DNA of 64,000 nt. Source: Darksidea phi (lineage: Eukaryota; Ascomycota; Dothideomycetes; Pleosporales; Lentitheciaceae). The translations under genes were made by a program, and so were the position numbers. The stretch covers positions 124,001 to 188,000 of the forward strand of contig JASJFT010000001.1 in assembly GCA_030770425.1 (NCBI GenBank). The letters run 5' to 3'. Positions 1 through 9,807 of the stretch are shown piece after piece; the first letter of the stretch is position 1, and the number at the start of each line of letters is the position of its first letter. The notes below the pieces were generated by a model. The model saw nothing but the letters and a program-made list of their open reading frames with translations. It was not told the origin of the DNA and did no database searches.

Positions 1-696
1 TTACTTCTGGAAACCGCAGGCTGAATGGGTTTTTCTCCCCACTGGGTACGTCCGGGCAGTACCGAGTAGTGATAGTCTTTTGCTAACTTGCGCGCAGTAA
101 GCTCTCCCTTCACAAGTTATTCTCTTTTCGCAATCTTGAGCTGCTCGAAATACATACAACACATTTTAGTTCGTTTTACAACTCTAAGACACCTGCTAAT
201 CGTACCGTCAATCTGGGCAGCCGCTGAGTTTGGATATTTGGACTTTGCAAAGTACATCGTAGAGCACCCCATCGACCCAAGCGAGATTCCTCCCAATGTG
301 GTGCAAGAAGAACTACGTGACTTCTCGGTGCTTCGAGCTGTCGTTGCAGGTCATCTGCACGTCGTACGCTGGTTCGTTGAGGAGGTCGGGGTCAATCTGA
401 GCGATGTGGGGTGCGAGAGCGTTGAAAGAGAACAGTTGAAGCCGCTGATCCTGGCTGTCGATTCAGGCAATGTGGACATGGTTAGACTCCTTACGGAACA
501 GCTGAATGTTGAGCTCTTAGGCGAGGAGTATATAGATCAGGACTTTGATTTTTCGAGGCGAGAGGGTCGAAAAATAGTTCTCGAGCAATGGAGGATGGAT
601 CTGACTTTGGGTAAACACTTTACGAAGCTGTACCACGATGTCCGTCAAAGAAGCGTGGATGCGGCCCTCCGGGTTGGAAAAGGCTTGCCGCCTTGA
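1..696 (+). CDS. Ankyrin-repeat-like protein, 5' end outside window
   Basis: This is the 3' part of a spliced gene whose beginning lies left of the window. I infer exons <1-45, 98-168 and 221-696. The two introns are both 52 nt, with GTACGT...GCTAAC...CGCAG for the first and a weaker GTTCGT donor for the second, and the reading phase is kept across both. The last exon shows three ankyrin-like helices pairs around AAEFGYLDFAKYIVEH, RAVVAGHLHVVRWFVEE and LAVDSGNVDMVRLLTEQ, followed by an unmatched charged tail ending at TGA 694-696. Ankyrin repeats mediate protein-protein contacts, and in fungi such short proteins are numerous and mostly uncharacterised. The only in-frame upstream initiator within the last frame would be a TTG inside the proposed intron, which is why a spliced model is preferred. 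It could also be a decayed member of a multicopy ankyrin family. Confidence 0.5.
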
Positions 697-1973
697 AGGC
701 GTCGGTGGCGACGGCAAATTTGACAGGGGTAGCCAGGGCTAGGAAAGTACTTTAGGTGTTGTTGTTGTTGTGCAGTGCAAAGGGAAGATAGTTGAGGTAC
801 GAATGCCTTAAGTGCAGATGGTGAAATCGATTACAGGATGGAGGTGAGATGAATATAGAAACTAATTAAATAACCTCACCCTTTCGGTTTAGTACAGCTT
901 TTGCGCAAACATCCCTCATGTGTAGCTAGGTAGCAACTTAGGCAGCAGCTCACCCGACCATGAAATTACGCGAGACAAAATGACTATTTCCTAATTAGAA
1001 CTAGCACCCTTAAGAATCTACCATGGTTGGCCGATAATTTACCGACTACTTGAAGGCCGTTTACTTTAATAAGGCCGTTTACGATTAAAAGAGGTAGTTA
1101 GTATATAAGTTTATCCTAAGCCTTAGCCCATTAAAAATTCTTTCTCTAACCTTCTCCTCAACCCGTAACGACCAAGATATTCTCCCCTGCGATTAAAATA
1201 CGTTCCTAACTCGTCTACCAATACGTTCGAATACTTTACAAACATGGCCAAGTCAGTCTCTCCTTTCGGAAGTTTTTTTTTCCCTTCTGAATGTTAGCTT
1301 CTCTTCTCAGATATTTGCCTACTTTTTGAGTCCATAATACTATAAATACGTTCGAAACGTGATATAAGGAGTCTGATTTAAATGTACGGAAAAAGTTGGG
1401 CACGGTACCCTTAATCATTTATCAGGCAGCATGTCACTCGACTACGAAATTAGCTGAGCCGACCATGACTAGTACCGATTTGGAGTAGCGCCGACCATTA
1501 TCTAAACCGGTACTAGTCATGGTCGGGTGACATGCCGACACATGTGCAGCTTTCCATGTCTATTGAACTCGTTATCTCCTTCATTAACAAGTTAAGTATG
1601 ATGAAGCGAATGTAATTCTTTGAGTATTAGAAGTATTATGCGGCCATTTCCAGACCATATTCTCCAGGTGAGGAGAGATGTCCGCACTATCTGTCCAAGC
1701 CATGATAACAACTCCGCCGACCATCCCGCCTTACCATCAGTTGTTGGTCTCGTTAGGTATCATGCAACATGAATGGCAAGACATGCGCCTCGATCTAACT
1801 CTCAACACCTGGTTTCCAAGTCCGACTATCTTCTGAAATGCCGGCTCCGAAGAGCAAACCAAACCCAAAAGATGAAATCTTACAATAGAGTAAGCTTGGT
1901 AACGGAGCGCAGGACACGAATACTTACCTTGGACATGCAACTGCCGCGGAGATTAGATCCACTGATGATGATC
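697..1973. other. Intergenic, AT-rich repeat-bearing stretch
   Basis: There is no credible gene here. From about 840 to 1640 the sequence is AT-rich with many TA steps, and it contains a repeated AAGGCCGTTTAC word near 1052 and 1074 as well as the foldback repeats listed separately. This looks like degraded transposon sequence, possibly affected by repeat-induced point mutation, but I did not compute a RIP index. Confidence 0.5.
941..1536. mobile_element. Degenerate terminal-inverted-repeat / foldback element
   Basis: The left end at 941 (GGCAGCAGCTCACCCGACC...) and the reverse complement of the right end at 1517-1536 (GGCATGTCACCCGACCATGA) share the 14-base core TCACCCGACCATGA, giving terminal inverted repeats. 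A diverged direct copy of the left end sits at about 1425. Between that copy and the right end, 1460-1477 and 1508-1525 form a perfect 18-base inverted repeat (CGACCATGACTAGTACCG). No transposase reading frame is visible between the ends. It is therefore best read as a non-autonomous element or two nested copies. I could not identify a target-site duplication. Confidence 0.45.
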
Positions 1974-3158
1974 CTACACATCCTCGCCAGTCCCCTTATC
2001 AGTCTCGAAGTCCAGCTCGGCCTGGGCCTCCATATCGCCGCTCCTAGTCAGGCCATCCAACTCCGAGATTGCGCCATATACCCTGGGGCGGGTGAGATGA
2101 TAGTACTTCTCAACAGTAGCCCTACCCAATGACCAGTTATGCTTCTCGTCTAGCCGCTGGCGGATAGCCTTGTAGTCCAGGCCCTCTAGGTCCTTCCACA
2201 CGACGATAGCTGCCTTCTCGATAGCCTTGTAGCTCTGGCGCACGTACTTAGGTACTTGAGGTGCATGCTTCATATTGGAGATTTCTGGTGGAAAATTACT
2301 TAGAGCAGCTGAAGCTTGGCCGACGTTCACCGGAGAGTGCTCGACTTTGAGTGAAGCGTTCACAGCGACTTTCGCCATGCGTGGAGCCCGCTTCTTACCC
2401 CGACGCATCGTATTCTTGCCAATACCAGCGATCTCATGCGGTGCCTTCACTCCATACTTCTTAGCAAGGCGCTGCAGCGCACGGATGTGTCGCCTACGGA
2501 TCGCCTCCTCAACCGCCTTATTCTCAGGAAACTTCTTGGCGAACAGCTGCGTGGCCTCATTATAGCTCTTGTCTTGCTCGTCGAGCCAGTAAATGAGCAT
2601 GCTGTTCATGTGGTTCTCCGTATCACCGTATGGCAGGTCGTTCGCGCTTGGAGGCCCGGTAGTCTTACGCCGCGGCATCTTGATCGCTTTGATGGACTGG
2701 AAGGGGAGCTTGATCTGACCGTCGCTGCCTACCTCAGGCTCAGACTCGTTGACCTTTGTGCGCTTTCCAACAGGTGAAGTCAGTGCCAACATGGAGCGCT
2801 TGCGAGAAACTCGCTCATTGGTTTTGATGACTTCAGGCCTCTCCTTGAGCGTGTCAGCACCTTTAGTTGCTCCAGCGGGGACTTTCTCGACTTGAGAAAT
2901 CTCCTTGTCCTCAACGGGCGACTCTTCCACACTGCTCAGGCTGCTGACATCTGCGTCATGGAAGATATCAGTGACGGGAGTGTCCAGCGGCTCACTGGCA
3001 CCCGAAGATTGCCCTTGTGAAGCCGACGTAGCGATATCGATCTTTGCAGGAGTCTCCGGTGAGGATGTTGCGGGAGCGGAGTTGGCTATCTTCCTTGATG
3101 TGTCGATGTTGGCGGGGCGGCTGGGGCGGTTGGATTGACTAGCACGGGAGGAAGACAT
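1974..3158 (-). CDS. Unknown nuclear-type protein with two helix-turn-helix-like segments
   Basis: This is a single-exon frame of 394 residues starting at an ATG at 3158. The first 180 residues are Ser/Pro/Thr/Glu-rich and probably disordered, with basic patches (RKR near 119-121, GKRTK near 131-135) that would suit nuclear import. Residues 183-236 form a helical block with the pattern YWLDEQ...ATQLFAKKF...IRRRHIRALQRLAKKYG. Residues 312-360 form another (VVWKDLEGLDYKAIRQRL...TVEKYY). Both resemble small DNA-binding or homeodomain-like folds, but I do not recognise a named family. The 183-236 block is also present in the neighbouring gene at 3810-4727 on the same strand. Function is unknown, and a DNA- or chromatin-associated role is only inference. 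Confidence 0.75.
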   Translation of the reverse strand: MSSSRASQSNRPSRPANIDTSRKIANSAPATSSPETPAKIDIATSASQGQSSGASEPLDTPVTDIFHDADVSSLSSVEESPVEDKEISQVEKVPAGATKGADTLKERPEVIKTNERVSRKRSMLALTSPVGKRTKVNESEPEVGSDGQIKLPFQSIKAIKMPRRKTTGPPSANDLPYGDTENHMNSMLIYWLDEQDKSYNEATQLFAKKFPENKAVEEAIRRRHIRALQRLAKKYGVKAPHEIAGIGKNTMRRGKKRAPRMAKVAVNASLKVEHSPVNVGQASAALSNFPPEISNMKHAPQVPKYVRQSYKAIEKAAIVVWKDLEGLDYKAIRQRLDEKHNWSLGRATVEKYYHLTRPRVYGAISELDGLTRSGDMEAQAELDFETDKGTGEDV

Positions 3159-3554
3159 GGTGGATGAAGCGAGTGGGACTTTTCCATCAGGTTAGTTACT
3201 CTCTCACACCGAAAGGTTGTTTGGTGCCAATAACCTACTGCTAGCTGGGTTGAGCAAGGTAGCTAGGAGCGGGTGGGTGTTGTGTGGAGCTGGGGTGTAG
3301 AGCTCGTAACAGCTTTGAACGCGGGGTTTTATATCGAGCTTCCTACATGGAGTGTGTACTTGAGCATATGGGACTATGGACTTGGCATGGGTGGAAGGGA
3401 AAGACCTAGAAAATTTTGCTATCGCGACGTCAGAGGTGGTGCTTCTTTTCACTCATGGGACAACTGGCGGTCGACCGTGAAGATGCACGAAGGTTGGAGA
3501 CAGCAGCTTTCACTCTCAACTGCTATCGAAATGTCAGACCGAAACTGCCTATAT

Positions 3555-3648
3555 ACGTTGTACATTAGGATTGCCTGGGCACGTTGTACGTTGGGAACTG
3601 CTAGGATCGCTGTACATTGGGAATTGTCTGGATACATTGTGCATTAAG
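3555..3648. repeat. Degenerate 26-27 bp tandem repeat, about 3.5 copies
   Basis: Units begin at 3555, 3581, 3608 and 3634 and follow the pattern ACGTTGTACATTGGGAATTGCTGGAT with several mismatches per copy; the last unit is cut short. It lies in the gap between the two unknown minus-strand genes, and no gene is seen in the rest of the 3159-3809 interval. Confidence 0.6.
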
Positions 3649-3809
3649 AAAAGGTGGGTGCTCCTCGCTAACAGCTTGTCCTTTCTCAACACTCGTTCTG
3701 TAACCGAATGACCTATCCGACTAAACGACAGAAAGCACCAGAGACGCTGAGCAATCGACCGCATACCGAACTCCTTGAACGGGCGCCTGCCACGCCTGGG
3801 TGATAACGT

Positions 3810-4727
3810 CTAGGACCCCCAAGCGGCGGAAAAGGCATCGCCATAGTTTTTATTGCGCTCCGGATCCTCATTGCCACCAGCATTTTGCGCATCGTTGTCG
3901 GCTCCGACTGTGAGAATGTCTCTACGAGGAGGTGGCTGTTGTCTTTGTGGTGAAAAGTCGAGCATGTAGCCTCCTTGGTCGGTATAGCGATATGGCATTC
4001 CGTTGTCCTCTAGTGAGTTGAACATTGCAGCCGGCGGCGAAGTAGGCAGGCCCTCTATAGTAGAAATCTTATGGTTGCTCCCCAAAAATTCTGATTTCGC
4101 ATGTCCATAATCCCTAAACAGCCTCTCCATCGCCTGTCGGTACTTCTGCCGAATGTCAGATCCCTTGAGGTATTCCCCTAGCTCTGTTTGGAGCAGCTTG
4201 TGTACTTCCTCCACTTTGAATGCGCATAAAGCGGGGTCAAGATAGTAGACTATCAAATTATGGCGGAGATCCTGCTTAGGACTGAGCAATGGTGCCTTGA
4301 CGGTAGGTTTCTCGACTACCGTGCCGGGCTTGAGGCAGGGGTGGTTGATGCAAGCGATAGAAGAAGGCCAGCCGGTACTGTCGCAGGTGCAGTCGACGTC
4401 AGTGTTGAATATGATTGCCCCTGGGGCGGCCTGCAGCGTTGCGCGTTCCTTGGGCGTTAGGTTGATCATGTTGTGGAGTCCACGTCCTCGTTCGCTAGTT
4501 ATTCGACTGTCTCGATAGCGTGATCCGTACGTTGTATCGACAAGAATACCAGGGGGGATGGACAGGAAGCATCGGTGGTATGGCTGTGGGAGCTGGTGTG
4601 TAGAAACGACTGGGAAGCTGCACGAGATTGTCTCTGGCGCTGCCAAATCGTCAGGTGCGTTGGTGCCTACTTCCACCAGCGGTGAGCGCAACCAGACTTG
4701 CACGATAGTGGACACTTCTGTACTCAT
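3810..4727 (-). CDS. Unknown protein sharing a helical motif with its neighbour
   Basis: This is a single-exon frame, 305 residues from the ATG at 4727. An ATG eight codons upstream (4751) is also in frame, but the MSTEV start looks more natural. Residues 112-135 hold a small Cys cluster (CTC...C...C). Residues 156-208 (HNLIVYYLDP...EVHKLL...IRQKYRQAMERLFRDYG) align with residues 183-236 of the gene at 1974-3158, including LIxYxLD, IRxxxRxAxxRL and the closing YG. The C-terminus is Pro/Gln/Asn-rich and likely disordered. No catalytic motif or known domain is recognised. The shared motif suggests the two genes are diverged relatives or belong to a lineage-specific family, with at most a weak hint of nucleic-acid binding. 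Confidence 0.65.
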   Translation of the reverse strand: MSTEVSTIVQVWLRSPLVEVGTNAPDDLAAPETISCSFPVVSTHQLPQPYHRCFLSIPPGILVDTTYGSRYRDSRITSERGRGLHNMINLTPKERATLQAAPGAIIFNTDVDCTCDSTGWPSSIACINHPCLKPGTVVEKPTVKAPLLSPKQDLRHNLIVYYLDPALCAFKVEEVHKLLQTELGEYLKGSDIRQKYRQAMERLFRDYGHAKSEFLGSNHKISTIEGLPTSPPAAMFNSLEDNGMPYRYTDQGGYMLDFSPQRQQPPPRRDILTVGADNDAQNAGGNEDPERNKNYGDAFSAAWGS

Positions 4728-4877
4728 TACCACACAACAAAACTGTCCCATTACGTACTATATGCGATGCACAGGTAGATGCTCACTCCATCCAAAATTT
4801 ATATACATTCATCGAATAAACCACTTCTCTTTCTCTCCCCACTTCATTCAGGTTGGACACGCTGCAAGGAATAACAC

Positions 4878-5500
4878 TCACTCCTGAGTGTACAGGCAGC
4901 TGACAAGTTTATCTTTGTCGGCCTTGAATGCCGTACCGACAACAGAGAGGCAACCCTCATTCCAGCCGGGCTTGTCAAGACCCTGAAGCCAGATACTCCA
5001 CCCGCCATCGGCCGCACCAGGGCACGCCTGGATACCTGCTCCATCGAACTGGAGCTCGTTGTTGGTACCGATGGCCCAACCCTTCGTTTCCCCGTTCCTA
5101 GGAATTGGCTGCGCCCCAGTTACGTACCCGACCAATCCCATACCTTTAACCTCTGTTAGCGAACACTAGACTGGTACGATTCGACGTTGGTAAACCTACC
5201 CATTCCCGAGCGATCAACGAAGATACTCTGATAAGGCGCGGTTCTGGAATGCAGGAAGAGTTCCCCATTGTTGAGGTAGAAGGTCGCGGAGTTGGTTTCG
5301 GCGTCGCAGGTTGCATTTTGCGATTTTGCGCCTACAAGGAGGCCAGTGTGCGCTGCTTGGAGCGGAAGATTATGGATAGGAGAGCCGGAGCGTATGGCGA
5401 TGATACCGAATCTTTCGATCCCGGTGATGGGAGTTGTTTGTGGGAGCGCAGAGGCCGTCAGGGCGGCAGCGAAGGAAACGAGGGCGGTGGTGAACTGCAT
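4878..5500 (-). CDS. PhiA-type secreted cell wall protein
   Basis: There are two exons, 5500-5200 and 5143-4878, separated by a 56 nt GT-AG intron, giving 188 residues, close to the usual length of the family. Residues 1-18 (MQFTTALVSFAAALTASA) are a clear secretion signal. The mature part has the family features: an early GIIAIRSGSPIHN segment, TFYLNNGELFLH, the VDRSGMG...GYVTGAQP junction that the splice restores, and GWAIGTNNELQFDG followed by a C-terminal Cys pair (GACPG-like and CLY). Aspergillus PhiA is needed for proper phialide and conidium development and is found in the cell wall. That role is transferred here from the family. The gene stands alone, with a gene-poor region upstream. 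Confidence 0.88.
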
Positions 5501-5886
5501 TTTGAGTGTTGTGGTTTCGAGGGTTACGAAAATTAAGATTATCGACTAGACGGAGGTGGATATTGTATGTAAACTGAAAGAGTGCTGGTGGGATGACGAT
5601 GAGTAGATGTTGCGATCCTTTGGTTATTCTTATAGTTGCCTTCGTACGACGCCCTTGTCATTGCCCCTTGTACTAAATTACGACGCCTGTCCCTCAATGA
5701 GGCTGGAGCGCAGCACGCGCCTCGGCAATGCAACGGTGTGAGATCATATTGCCCAGAAAAAAGAAGAGAAAACCAAACAACTGGGCACGGTAGTAACCGC
5801 TCGAAACATAACGCTCCGAGCTCCCGCTACTCGGCACCACTCCACCGAATGCAACATGTAGCTGAAAACGCCGCGCTGGCCGTTGC
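5501..5886. other. Upstream region of the PhiA-like gene
   Basis: This is a non-coding stretch that should hold the promoter of the minus-strand PhiA-like gene. I see no distinct operator or TATA element and no supported gene. Confidence 0.4.
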
Positions 5887-6162
5887 TACAAGGCCCTCCC
5901 ATGAACAGGCGAGCCCGAAGGTTTTCCCGACCACCACCAAATGCTCACGCTATACCCATTTTCATTGTACTTTACCTACAAAATTGTATTCTATTACCAC
6001 TTCGTAATGCTATATCTAGCCTAATTTACTATCTGGTACTATTTCTCTTAAATTCTTATTTAAAACGCTTATATAGCGACGTATCTGATTCTCGCACGTT
6101 CCATGCAAGGGCCTCTTGCCACTCAACAGCGGGCTCGCCCGTTCATGATCCCCCCTGTGTTA
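5887..6162. mobile_element. MITE-like element, copy A (TA-flanked inverted repeats)
   Basis: The element is bounded by TA dinucleotides at 5887-5888 and 6161-6162. The left arm (5889-5917) and the reverse complement of the right arm (6130-6160) both end in CATGAACRGGCGAGCCCG, with a G/C-run before it. The interior of about 215 bp is AT-rich and has no transposase frame. The right arm, ACAGGGGGGATCATGAACGGGC, closely matches the end of copy B at 9808-9951, so the two belong to one family. TA duplication and absence of coding capacity fit a Tc1/mariner-superfamily MITE. Confidence 0.65.
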
Positions 6163-7820
6163 CATTAGGATATCGTTATTGGGATTATGTGGGCTGGGCA
6201 AGGAGTGACGTTGATCGACGCGATATTGCGGCTGTTTTGGAGGTTGTCATTTGGCGTTTTTACTAACAGTGGGTTAGTGCACCAGGCCTAAGGTTCGGAG
6301 GGTGGTGTCTGCGCCTCCTATTCGTTGAAATCGGCCCGATCCGTGGCGAAGGTACGAAAATAGATGGCTGATGTCACCTGTGAGCGAGTCGCATGGTTGA
6401 TCGTTCCTCTATACTTTTTCGTTTATGCATCAAACATTGGTACCGGACAGATAGGTCGATCTAGGAGGTATTTCGGTCCCTGGACGAGTCGGCGTGATAT
6501 CATGATATAACGACTTGAGTTATGCGGATGGGATCCATGGAGACGTCAGGTTGTGGGTGCGCACTGAGTATCGGAGCGCAGGTGGCATGCCGTACCGTGA
6601 AAGGAACCGAACCGAATAGAATGAGCGCATCGTCTGCAGTGCATACTCGCTTGAACAGTCGGCCCAGGAACGTCTTTAGTGGTACGTGTCGAAAGAGAGC
6701 GACGATAGTAGAAAGGTACGAATGCTACAGTGTACGTTGGAAATAGGGGGGCGATGGTTGCATTGAAGGTGGGCAAAGGCTGTAGAGCGCACGCATGGAC
6801 TTCCTCTTTCTCGACGAATCTCACTTTCTAGTACTCATGTGTTGCGAACTGCTCGTTCATAAGGATAAGGGTTTCACTTGAAATGAGTAACGGAGCTCGA
6901 GACGCGTGTACGCCGTGCGCTCGTGGAAATCCAACCTCGAGAGCAGAGAGACACGTATTCGCGTCACACCCACGAACCCCTGCCTTGCGAGCGATTATGC
7001 AACTCGTCGTTAATAGTTGAAACCATTAATCCCAAGCAATGAAGCGGAAGGAAGGTCGTGACGACATTTCGAAACGTTGCCTTAGCAGCTCTTGGCGACT
7101 GATACAAACTGGGTCGCACCTAATCCGTCTGATCGATAACTCAAAACACGCAAAAATGCCGCTCCTCCGCCGGTTGATTCGCCCTGCGGAATCCTGCCGT
7201 CTCACCCTCTGCACCCCAGGAAAACAGCCGTTTCTGGCAGCGCCGCCCACCCGACTGTTCGGGCTGCCGCCTCGCTTGGCCTTTCCGTTCACTTCTTGTC
7301 GCAGCCTTGGCTAAAGCTTAGCAAAATCGTCTCACCATTTTGTCCTTGTGCGGTATGGCTGCGATGCTAGCTCCGCGAGCTATGCTTCACCGGCGAACTT
7401 CACGATGTCTAGACATGTGCTTGGTGGAATCTAGTGAATCATGCCGTGCTTGATCGTCTTTTGAAACTAGCATACATCCTGAGCGTGCGAGATGGATGAC
7501 GACAAACCGAGGCATCGCATCCTCAGGTACCGTCCCCATTCTGCGTTACGAACAATGGGAGGGCGTCATTAGCCGCCCATCAAACTAACGGAAAGGACTT
7601 TGCAAGAGAGGCGTTCAACTACTTAAGGCCGTCTTGTCCTCGGGTTCAAGGCTTCATCCCAACATCAGCATTCCTTTGCTTTCCGTCCTTGTCCGGTTCT
7701 GTCAGCTCTTATCCCATTCCCATTGTCGATTGACTCGACTCTTTTTACCTTCTTTTCTGCTGGCAGTTTCTTGACGTACCCACTTGACTTCTTCAACTCA
7801 ATCCAATCCTTTTTGTCGCC
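6163..7820. other. Intergenic; promoter of the repeat protein at its right end
   Basis: About 1.6 kb without a supported gene; the frames present are short and overlap on opposite strands without recognisable composition. The last 200 bases are pyrimidine-rich, with a CTACTTAAGG element near 7618-7627, and probably form the promoter and 5' leader of the secreted repeat protein. Confidence 0.4.
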
Positions 7821-8576
7821 ATGCATTTCTCTACCATCGCTCTCGTCCTTGGCCTCGTTACTAGCTCAGTGGTGGCAAGCCCTCTCGACTTCGAAAATGC
7901 TCTCGCTCTCCGCGAAGTTGAGGGCACTGTCACACGTTCTGTCCAAGGAGAGCTGATTGCACGTCACCACAAGGGCAAGGGAAAAAAAGTTAATAACGCC
8001 AAAGCGAATGCGAACAACAATAATCAGCGTTCGGTCGAGGATGAGCTCGTGGCTCGTCATCATAAGGGCAAGGGCAAGGCCAAGGCCAACAATGCGAATG
8101 CCAACGCGAATGCCAGTGCGAATCCGAAGGCCAATAACCAGCGCTCCGTTGAAGACGAGCTTGAGCTTGTAGCCCGCCACCACAAGGGGAAGGGGGGCAA
8201 AAACGCCAATGCGAAGGCCAACAACAATCAACGCTCTGTCGAGGACGGTGATGAAGTTGATGAGCTCGTAGCCCGTCACCACAAGGGCAAGGGGGGTAAA
8301 AACGCCAATGCGAAGGCCAATGCGAATGCGAATGCGAAGGTCAACAACAATCAGCGCTCCGTTGAAAATGAGCTTGTGGTCGATGAGCTGGTGGCCCGTC
8401 ACCACAAGGGCAAGGGCAAGGCCAAGGCCAACAATGCGAATGCCAATGCGAATCCGAAGGCCAATAACCAGCGCTCTGTGGAAGATGAGTCTGTGGCTGA
8501 TGAGCTTGTGGCCCGTCACCACAAGGGCAAGGGCAAGGGCAAGGGCAAGGGAAAGAATGCGAACGCAAACAATTAG
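7821..8576 (+). CDS. Secreted repeat protein, His/Lys/Gly/Asn-rich
   Basis: This is an intronless frame of 251 residues. Residues 1-19 (MHFSTIALVLGLVTSSVVA) form a signal peptide. The rest consists of six imperfect repeats, each built as an acidic spacer (RSVEDELVA-like), then RHHKGKGK, then an Ala/Asn/Lys run of the type KANANANAKANNNQ. Repeat DNA starts near 7962, 8054, 8175, 8274, 8397 and 8514, so the period varies from about 92 to 123 bp, mostly in the Asn/Ala part. No Cys and no folded domain are visible. Canonical KR or RR Kex2 sites are missing, so it is not an obvious kexin-processed RiPP precursor. Possible roles are a cell wall or metal-binding protein (paired His), a cationic antimicrobial, or a secreted effector; none is shown by the sequence. 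I do not recognise a named family. Confidence 0.8.
   Translation: MHFSTIALVLGLVTSSVVASPLDFENALALREVEGTVTRSVQGELIARHHKGKGKKVNNAKANANNNNQRSVEDELVARHHKGKGKAKANNANANANASANPKANNQRSVEDELELVARHHKGKGGKNANAKANNNQRSVEDGDEVDELVARHHKGKGGKNANAKANANANAKVNNNQRSVENELVVDELVARHHKGKGKAKANNANANANPKANNQRSVEDESVADELVARHHKGKGKGKGKGKNANANN
7962..8570 (+). repeat. Coding minisatellite, six units of about 92-123 bp
   Basis: The words CGTCACCACAAGGGCAAGG and AATGCGAATGCGAA recur with near-identical DNA in each unit of the secreted repeat protein. Nucleotide-level similarity this high suggests recent unit turnover, so copy number may differ between strains. Confidence 0.8.
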
Positions 8577-9807
8577 GCCTACGACTTCCCGAGCTTGTTG
8601 CAGCGATGGCTTCGAGCAGCTCTTGCGAACTGTAGACCGATGCAGCAACTGTCGGTAGAACTTAATTGTGCGACATCTCTTTTTGAAGAAACGTTTCTTG
8701 AGTCGGTACTTTTTGGGGTTGCCTTGCGAGCGGTGGTGGTGTTGTAAATATGCAGAAATGAACTGGGTTGAACGGGAGTTTCTAATCGTTGATGTGCTCT
8801 TCCGGGGGTTTCACGTCGAGTATTTTAGTGACTAATAGTAGAAAATATGGAGGGGACAGCAATGCACTATGCCATATGAGCCTTAGAATATTTGAGAACG
8901 TGGTGTAGCCTCTAGGAGCCCCTGTGAAACCAAGGCACGCCAACTTCGTCCTGGTAGTCCAAATATGCACAGGAGGATAGAGGTAGTCGCGAGACCGCGC
9001 GAGGTCGAAGGGCTTGAGCGAAACGTCATAGAGAGGCTTTGATGGGGATTTGCGAATGTTGGCCGGACTAGTACGTAGACTTTATGTTTGGAAAGTATGA
9101 TAACTGCCCGTGCACTAGAATCGCAAGGCCGATGTCGGCTTGGCAATGCGAAACGAGGAGGGAAGTTGTAGCCGACAATACTAGGAGCTTCTTCTAAGAC
9201 CTGAGATGTTTTACAGCAGAAATATCTTTCCATTTACGCCGACTTGGGTATTCCCACCGCCCTGCATTTCCTCCAGGACCGTCCACCTGCAGTTCTGTCA
9301 CACATTACTTCTCTGGAACTAGCCTTATCGGACGAGCGGATTTGCGTTGGCAAAATCACTGCGCTGGCAATTTAAACCACAAGACTCGATTTTTATCTTC
9401 AGCAATGAGTACTACTCACAATTGTGCTCATTGATCTCTTCGTCTTCCATGAGACTCCGTCAGCTTGTTCTCGGAGTCGAGGCATTCATGCCGCGGTATC
9501 GGGGATCCGAGAGCGCCAGTTCTAAAGATGACTGGATACCTGAATGTCTATGGACATTCCGATATGGCCCCACCCTCTGCTTTCTATCGATGGTCATGAA
9601 TCTGTATCGATATGGTGGTTCTCTTTGCATGCACTCTTGCAAAGCACAGGAAGGTGCTAAGATCTCGATCGTTGCCGGTTGCTGCAGGACATGTCAGGGA
9701 TTACGAATTTTTGTCAGCTACGGCGGAAATAGGCACAGCGGCATTTACAACTCGTCAACACGTACCTTAGTAGCGGCCATACAACTCAAACGTCGACTTC
9801 ATTTTCA
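8577..9807. other. Intergenic, no supported gene
   Basis: The interval contains only short open frames. The longest plus-strand one (about 9347-9907) has no ATG until 9449 and runs into the MITE-like copy B, so it is not accepted as a gene. Confidence 0.45.

Noticed and set aside
7821..8576. Reading the repeat protein as a kexin-processed RiPP (dikaritin-type) precursor
   Set aside because: There are no KR or RR sites between repeats, and no UstYa/UstYb-like or tyrosinase-like genes lie nearby.
7866..8648. 260-codon minus-strand frame opposite the secreted repeat protein
   Set aside because: It is a shadow of the plus-strand repeats; its Leu/Ala/Val repeats are the reverse reading of the same minisatellite.
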